Below, in pieces: positions 60,854 to 64,000 of a stretch of 64,000 bases of DNA. Positions within the stretch are counted from its first letter, which is position 1. Each line of letters opens with the position of its first letter. The notes beneath the pieces were generated by a model that was given only the letters and a program-made list of their open reading frames with translations, was not told where the DNA came from and did no database searches. Source of the stretch: Methylobacterium sp. 17Sr1-1 (GTDB taxonomy: Bacteria > Pseudomonadota > Alphaproteobacteria > Rhizobiales > Beijerinckiaceae); NCBI RefSeq assembly GCF_003173775.1, contig NZ_CP029552.1, positions 1,220,001 to 1,284,000 of the forward strand, read 5' to 3'. A program made the position numbers and the translations under genes.

Positions 60854-62119
60854 ATGCTGGAATGCGCACCCGTCGCCGGGCGGCGGCTCGTCCGCGCGTT
60901 GCTTGGTTCGACCATCCTGTTGGCCGCCAATGCCTCGCTCTCGACCGTTCAGGCCGCGGACCCGATCCGCATCGCGGTGATCGCGGAGGCGCAGGCGATC
61001 GCCGGGGCGGCGATCCCGCAGGCCGCGCAACTCGCCGCCGACGAGATCAACGCCAAGGGCGGGATGGACGGCCGCAAGATCGAGATCGTCACCTACGACA
61101 ACAAGAGCTCGGCCGCCGACTCGGTCCGCGCCTTCCAGCGCGCGGCGAGCGAGGACAAGGCGCACGCGGTCATCGCCAGCTACATCAGCGAGGTGGTGCT
61201 GGCGCTCCAGCCCTGGTCGGCCCGGCTGAAGCTGCCTTTCATCACGCCGGGTGCGGCCTCGAACGAGATCCCGCTCAACGTCCACAAGGACTATGCCCGC
61301 AACAAGTACTCCTTCCACGGCTACCTGACCTCGAAGGCGCAGTCGCAAGCCGTCTGCGACGCCGCCAAGGCGATCCTCGTCGAGGGCCGCCAGATGAAGA
61401 CCGCCGTCATCATGAGCGAGGACGCGGCGTGGACGAAGCCCCTCGACGAAGGCTACAAGGAGTGCCTGCCGAAGGTCGGCCTCAAGGTGCTCGACCACAT
61501 CCGGTTCTCGCCGAGCACCACCGACTTCAACCCGATCTTCAGCCGCATCGAGGGCGCCAAGCCCGACGTGATCGTCACCGGCATCTCGCATGTCGGCGTG
61601 CAGCCGACGGTGCAGTGGCGCAGCCAGCAGGTGCCGATCCCGATGATCGGCATCGCCTCGCAGGCGACCAACGCCACCTTCTGGAAGGAGACGAACGGCG
61701 CGACGGAGGGCGTGCTGTTCGAGATGTTCGCCGCGCCCGGCACCAACGTGACGCCGAAGACCGCGCCCTTCGCCGAAGCCTTCAAGGCCAAGTACGGCAG
61801 CTACCCGGGCTATGCCGGCTACACGGCTTACGACGAGGTCTACTACATCGCCGATGCGGTGAAGCGGGCCGGCTCGACCGATCCCGACAAGCTCGTCGAG
61901 GCGCTGGAGAAGACCGACTGGGAGGGCACCCTCGGGCGCATCCAGTTCTACGGCAAGGACGACGAGTTCACCCACTCGATCAAGTACGGCCCGGGCCTCG
62001 TGTCGGGCATGATGATGCAGTGGCAGGACGGCAAGCAACTGGCGATCTGGCCACAGAACGTGGCCAACGGGAAGATCACCTTCCCGAGCTTCGTCAAGGC
62101 GGGGACGGCGGCGAACTGA
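60854..62119 (+). CDS. ABC transporter substrate-binding protein (second Liv-type importer)
   Basis: A 421-residue periplasmic binding protein with a Sec-type leader (RALLGSTILLAANASLSTVQAAD). The mature part has the Peripla_BP_6 pattern: IRIAVIAEAQAIAGAAIPQAAQLAADEINAKGG, VTYDNKSSAADSVRAFQ and LPFITPGAASNE. It resembles the 45178-46395 protein only at family level. It is the first gene of a second importer with the two permeases that follow. Confidence 0.92.
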   Translation: MLECAPVAGRRLVRALLGSTILLAANASLSTVQAADPIRIAVIAEAQAIAGAAIPQAAQLAADEINAKGGMDGRKIEIVTYDNKSSAADSVRAFQRAASEDKAHAVIASYISEVVLALQPWSARLKLPFITPGAASNEIPLNVHKDYARNKYSFHGYLTSKAQSQAVCDAAKAILVEGRQMKTAVIMSEDAAWTKPLDEGYKECLPKVGLKVLDHIRFSPSTTDFNPIFSRIEGAKPDVIVTGISHVGVQPTVQWRSQQVPIPMIGIASQATNATFWKETNGATEGVLFEMFAAPGTNVTPKTAPFAEAFKAKYGSYPGYAGYTAYDEVYYIADAVKRAGSTDPDKLVEALEKTDWEGTLGRIQFYGKDDEFTHSIKYGPGLVSGMMMQWQDGKQLAIWPQNVANGKITFPSFVKAGTAAN

Positions 62120-62159
62120 TCCCGCTCATCGATCCAACCGTGCTCCAGCCAGCGTGGGA

Positions 62160-62185
62160 TCCCCTCTCCCAAACGGGAGAGGGGA
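62160..62185. repeat. Short palindrome
   Basis: CCCCTCTCCC and GGGAGAGGGG around a 4-nt loop form a perfect hairpin in the 117-nt gap before the permease gene. It matches the core of the 22309-22450 element, so it is likely a small member of that repeat family. It might also dampen read-through. Confidence 0.65.
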
Positions 62186-62236
62186 GTTCGCGCGCGCCGC
62201 CCCCTCATCTTCACCGCGAGCCCCAAGACACGCGAC

Positions 62237-63112
62237 ATGACCGCGATCCAGATCCTCATCGACGGCTTCGCCATCTCGGCGCTCTACGCGCTCGGCGCCA
62301 CCGGCTTCACCCTCATCTTCGGCGTCTCGGGCGTGCTCAACCTCTCGCACGGCGCCCTGATGGTCACCGCCGCGGTGGTGGCCTGGGCGGCGTCGAGCGA
62401 GCTCGGCCTCGGCTCCTATGCGGGCGCCGCCGCCGGCATCGTCGTCTGCACGGCGCTGACGCTCGCCACCTACGGCGTCGTGGTGCGCCCCATCGACAAG
62501 TCCCGGGCGATCCCGCCGGAGGAGAAGGAGATCTTCATCCTCACCGGCACGCTGCTCTGGGGCATCATGATCCAGGAGTTCATCGCCTACCTGTTCACCA
62601 GCAACGCCAAGACGGTGATGCCGATCGTCGAGGGCGTGGTGACCATCGCGGGCGTGCGCACGCCGTGGAACCAGGTGTTCACGGCCGTCGTCTGCTGGGC
62701 TGTGATCGGGCTGCTCTGGCTCCTGGTCAACCGCACCCGCACCGGCAAGGTGCTGCTCGCCGCCTCGATGAACCCTCGCGGCGTGACGCTCCTCGGGTTC
62801 GAGCTGTCGCAGATCTACGTGGCGATCTGGCTCATCTACGGCGTGCTCGCGGGCATCGCCGGCGTCCTGCTCGGGCAGTTCCTCGGCGTGTCGAGCTACA
62901 GCGTCGGTCCGCTCACGGCGAGCGCCTTCTCGATCGTGGTGCTGGGCGGCTTGGGGAGCGTCTCGGGCTCGCTGATCGCCGCCTACGTCGTCGGCTACCT
63001 CGAGACACTCACCGCCTACCTCGTCTCCCCGGCCTACCGGACCATCCCCGCGCTGCTGCTGCTGGTGGCGGTGATGTATGTCCGCCCGCAGGGCCTGCTC
63101 GGGCGCCGCTGA
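62237..63112 (+). CDS. Branched-chain amino acid type ABC permease (LivH-type)
   Basis: A 291-residue permease with LivH motifs: DGFAISALYALGATGFTLIFGVSGVLNLSHGALMV, a loop VLLAASMNPRGVTLLGFE, and SAFSIVVLGGLGSVSGSLIAAYVVGYLE. It has about eight hydrophobic helices. It belongs with the binding protein at 60854-62119 and the LivM-type gene at 63148. Confidence 0.93.
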   Translation: MTAIQILIDGFAISALYALGATGFTLIFGVSGVLNLSHGALMVTAAVVAWAASSELGLGSYAGAAAGIVVCTALTLATYGVVVRPIDKSRAIPPEEKEIFILTGTLLWGIMIQEFIAYLFTSNAKTVMPIVEGVVTIAGVRTPWNQVFTAVVCWAVIGLLWLLVNRTRTGKVLLAASMNPRGVTLLGFELSQIYVAIWLIYGVLAGIAGVLLGQFLGVSSYSVGPLTASAFSIVVLGGLGSVSGSLIAAYVVGYLETLTAYLVSPAYRTIPALLLLVAVMYVRPQGLLGRR

Positions 63113-63147
63113 CCCGCGGCCGCCCCGGATTCCAACAAGAGGCCTGC

Positions 63148-64000
63148 ATGCTTGCCAAGACTCTCCGCAATCCGCTGTTCTGGCTCTGCCTGATCGGCCT
63201 CGCGCTCACCAGCGTGCTGCCGCTCTGGGTCTCGGGCTACATCCTCGGGCTCCTCACCGTCGCGTACTATTTCGGCGTGTTCTCGATGGCCTGGGACCTC
63301 CTGTTCGGCTTCGCCGGCGAGGTCAATTTCGGCCCGACCTTCCTGATCGGGCTCGGGGCCTACACCGCCGGCATCCTCAACGGCCACGGAATCGGCATCC
63401 CGCTCTGCCTCCTGGCCGGCACCGTCGCGGCGGTGATCGGCGGCCTCGTCCTGGCGCTGCCGGCGCTCCGCGTGCGCGGGCCCTATTTCGGCCTCACCAC
63501 CGTCGTGGCGGTGCTGATCCTGCAGAACCTGATCGTCGTCTTCGCCGACACGACCGGGGGTGAGATCGGCCTGACCGTGCCCGACGTCATCAGCATCGAC
63601 GCGGCGACGAACTACTGGATCGCGCTCGGCTTCATGGGGGTGAGCGGGCTCGTCCTCTACGCCATCGCGGTCTCGCCGGTCGGGCTGATCCTGCAGGCGA
63701 GCGGGCAGGACCCGGTCGAGGCCGGCGCGCTCGGCTTCAACGTCGCCAAGCACAAGCTCGCGGCGTTCTGCGTCAGCGCGGTCTTCTCCGGGCTCGCGGG
63801 GGCGTTGTTCGTCTTCTACATGGGCACCGCCTCGGTCGGCACGCTGATCGACGTCTCGGTCGGCGTCCAGGTCATCATCGGGGCGGTGCTGGGCGGCCGG
63901 CGCACCATCGTGGGGGGCGTGCTCGGCGCCGTCTTCCTGATCGCCGCCGGCGAGTTGCTGCGCCCGCTCGGTTCGCTCTCGACCTTCGTCGTCTCGGCCG
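63148..64000 (+). CDS. Branched-chain amino acid type ABC permease (LivM-type), cut by window end
   Basis: Starts at ATG 63148 (MLAKTLRNPLFWLCLIGLAL) and is still open at 64000, giving 284 residues so far. LivM motifs are WDLLFGFAGEVNFGPTFLIGLGAY, RGPYFGLTTVVAVLILQNL, EAGALGFNVAKHKLAAFCVSAVFSGLAGAL and VGVQVIIGAVLGGRRTIVGGVLGA. A complete LivM is about 320-350 residues, so only the last part is missing. ATPase genes are expected to follow outside the window. Confidence 0.92.
   Translation, partial: MLAKTLRNPLFWLCLIGLALTSVLPLWVSGYILGLLTVAYYFGVFSMAWDLLFGFAGEVNFGPTFLIGLGAYTAGILNGHGIGIPLCLLAGTVAAVIGGLVLALPALRVRGPYFGLTTVVAVLILQNLIVVFADTTGGEIGLTVPDVISIDAATNYWIALGFMGVSGLVLYAIAVSPVGLILQASGQDPVEAGALGFNVAKHKLAAFCVSAVFSGLAGALFVFYMGTASVGTLIDVSVGVQVIIGAVLGGRRTIVGGVLGAVFLIAAGELLRPLGSLSTFVVSA

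Noticed and set aside
1..64000. CRISPR array, insertion sequence or intact prophage
   Set aside because: No regularly spaced direct repeats, no transposase-like protein and no phage structural genes were seen; the recombination block alone does not make a prophage.

Overview
The window is a chromosomal segment of very high GC content from a Gram-negative alphaproteobacterium. A Methylobacterium-like member of the Hyphomicrobiales fits best. The class assignment rests on a complete locus for very-long-chain fatty acid modification of lipid A (acpXL to lpxXL), on three copies of the alphaproteobacterial LexA motif GTTC-N7-GTTC, on COX15-type heme A synthase and on the intergenic palindromes. 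The genus is inference. Genes are densely packed, often with 4-nt ATGA or GTGA overlaps, and I saw no rRNA operon, CRISPR array, insertion sequence or intact prophage.

Layout. 1-91: 3' end of a CAT-anticodon tRNA and its terminator. 270-10475: two LysE-type exporters, a DapA-like lyase, a pentapeptide-repeat channel-like protein, an FkbH-like/acyl-carrier-protein pair, an orphan molybdenum hydroxylase large subunit with a DUF2218 partner, and an M29 aminopeptidase. 10517-13932: a PAS-HTH regulator, an NADP-dependent oxidoreductase and a DUF1223 protein. 13974-20436 (minus): the lipid A very-long-chain fatty acid locus (acpXL, fabZ-like, a Cys-less FabF2, FabF1, a FabG-type reductase, an SH3 protein, zinc dehydrogenase, lpxXL). 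20694-24418: AI-2E family permease, an Arg/Asp-rich exported protein, RidA, a receiver protein and a dienelactone hydrolase.

24601-31315 is the most interesting stretch. It holds a Rad52/ERF-like protein, an unknown protein with a degenerate nuclease-like pattern, an SbcD/Mre11-type nuclease, an SbcC/Rad50-type ATPase whose two halves are in swapped order (circular permutation, with the CxxC zinc-hook motif at the C-terminus instead of mid-chain), and a small coiled-coil protein. Three exact LexA-type boxes (25423-25437, 25621-25635, 30822-30836) lie in front of these transcription units, so the block looks like an SOS-regulated recombination or end-processing module. I know of no description of it, but I could not search.

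31406-44106: acylphosphatase, DUF599 and DUF3253 proteins, a TacA/TacT-type toxin-antitoxin pair, YdcF, RraA-like protein, GST, the EF-P system (epmB-epmA divergent from efp), a DUF1624 membrane protein, a tandem cold-shock protein, DUF192, hemolysin III and heme A synthase.

44363-60352 is one long plus-strand catabolic and transport cluster: a GntR regulator with a promoter/operator upstream, a complete branched-chain amino acid type ABC importer, MmgE/PrpD, an isocitrate lyase/PEP mutase-type lyase, hydantoinase/oxoprolinase B and A, an isochorismatase-fold hydrolase lacking the usual Cys, an FAD dehydrogenase and LeuCD-like isomerases. The combination suggests import and ring opening of a cyclic amide or imide, then hydration and cleavage of a (substituted) dicarboxylate. 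60854-64000 starts a second importer of the same class (binding protein, two permeases); the last gene is cut by the window end. Palindromic repeats fill many intergenic gaps.
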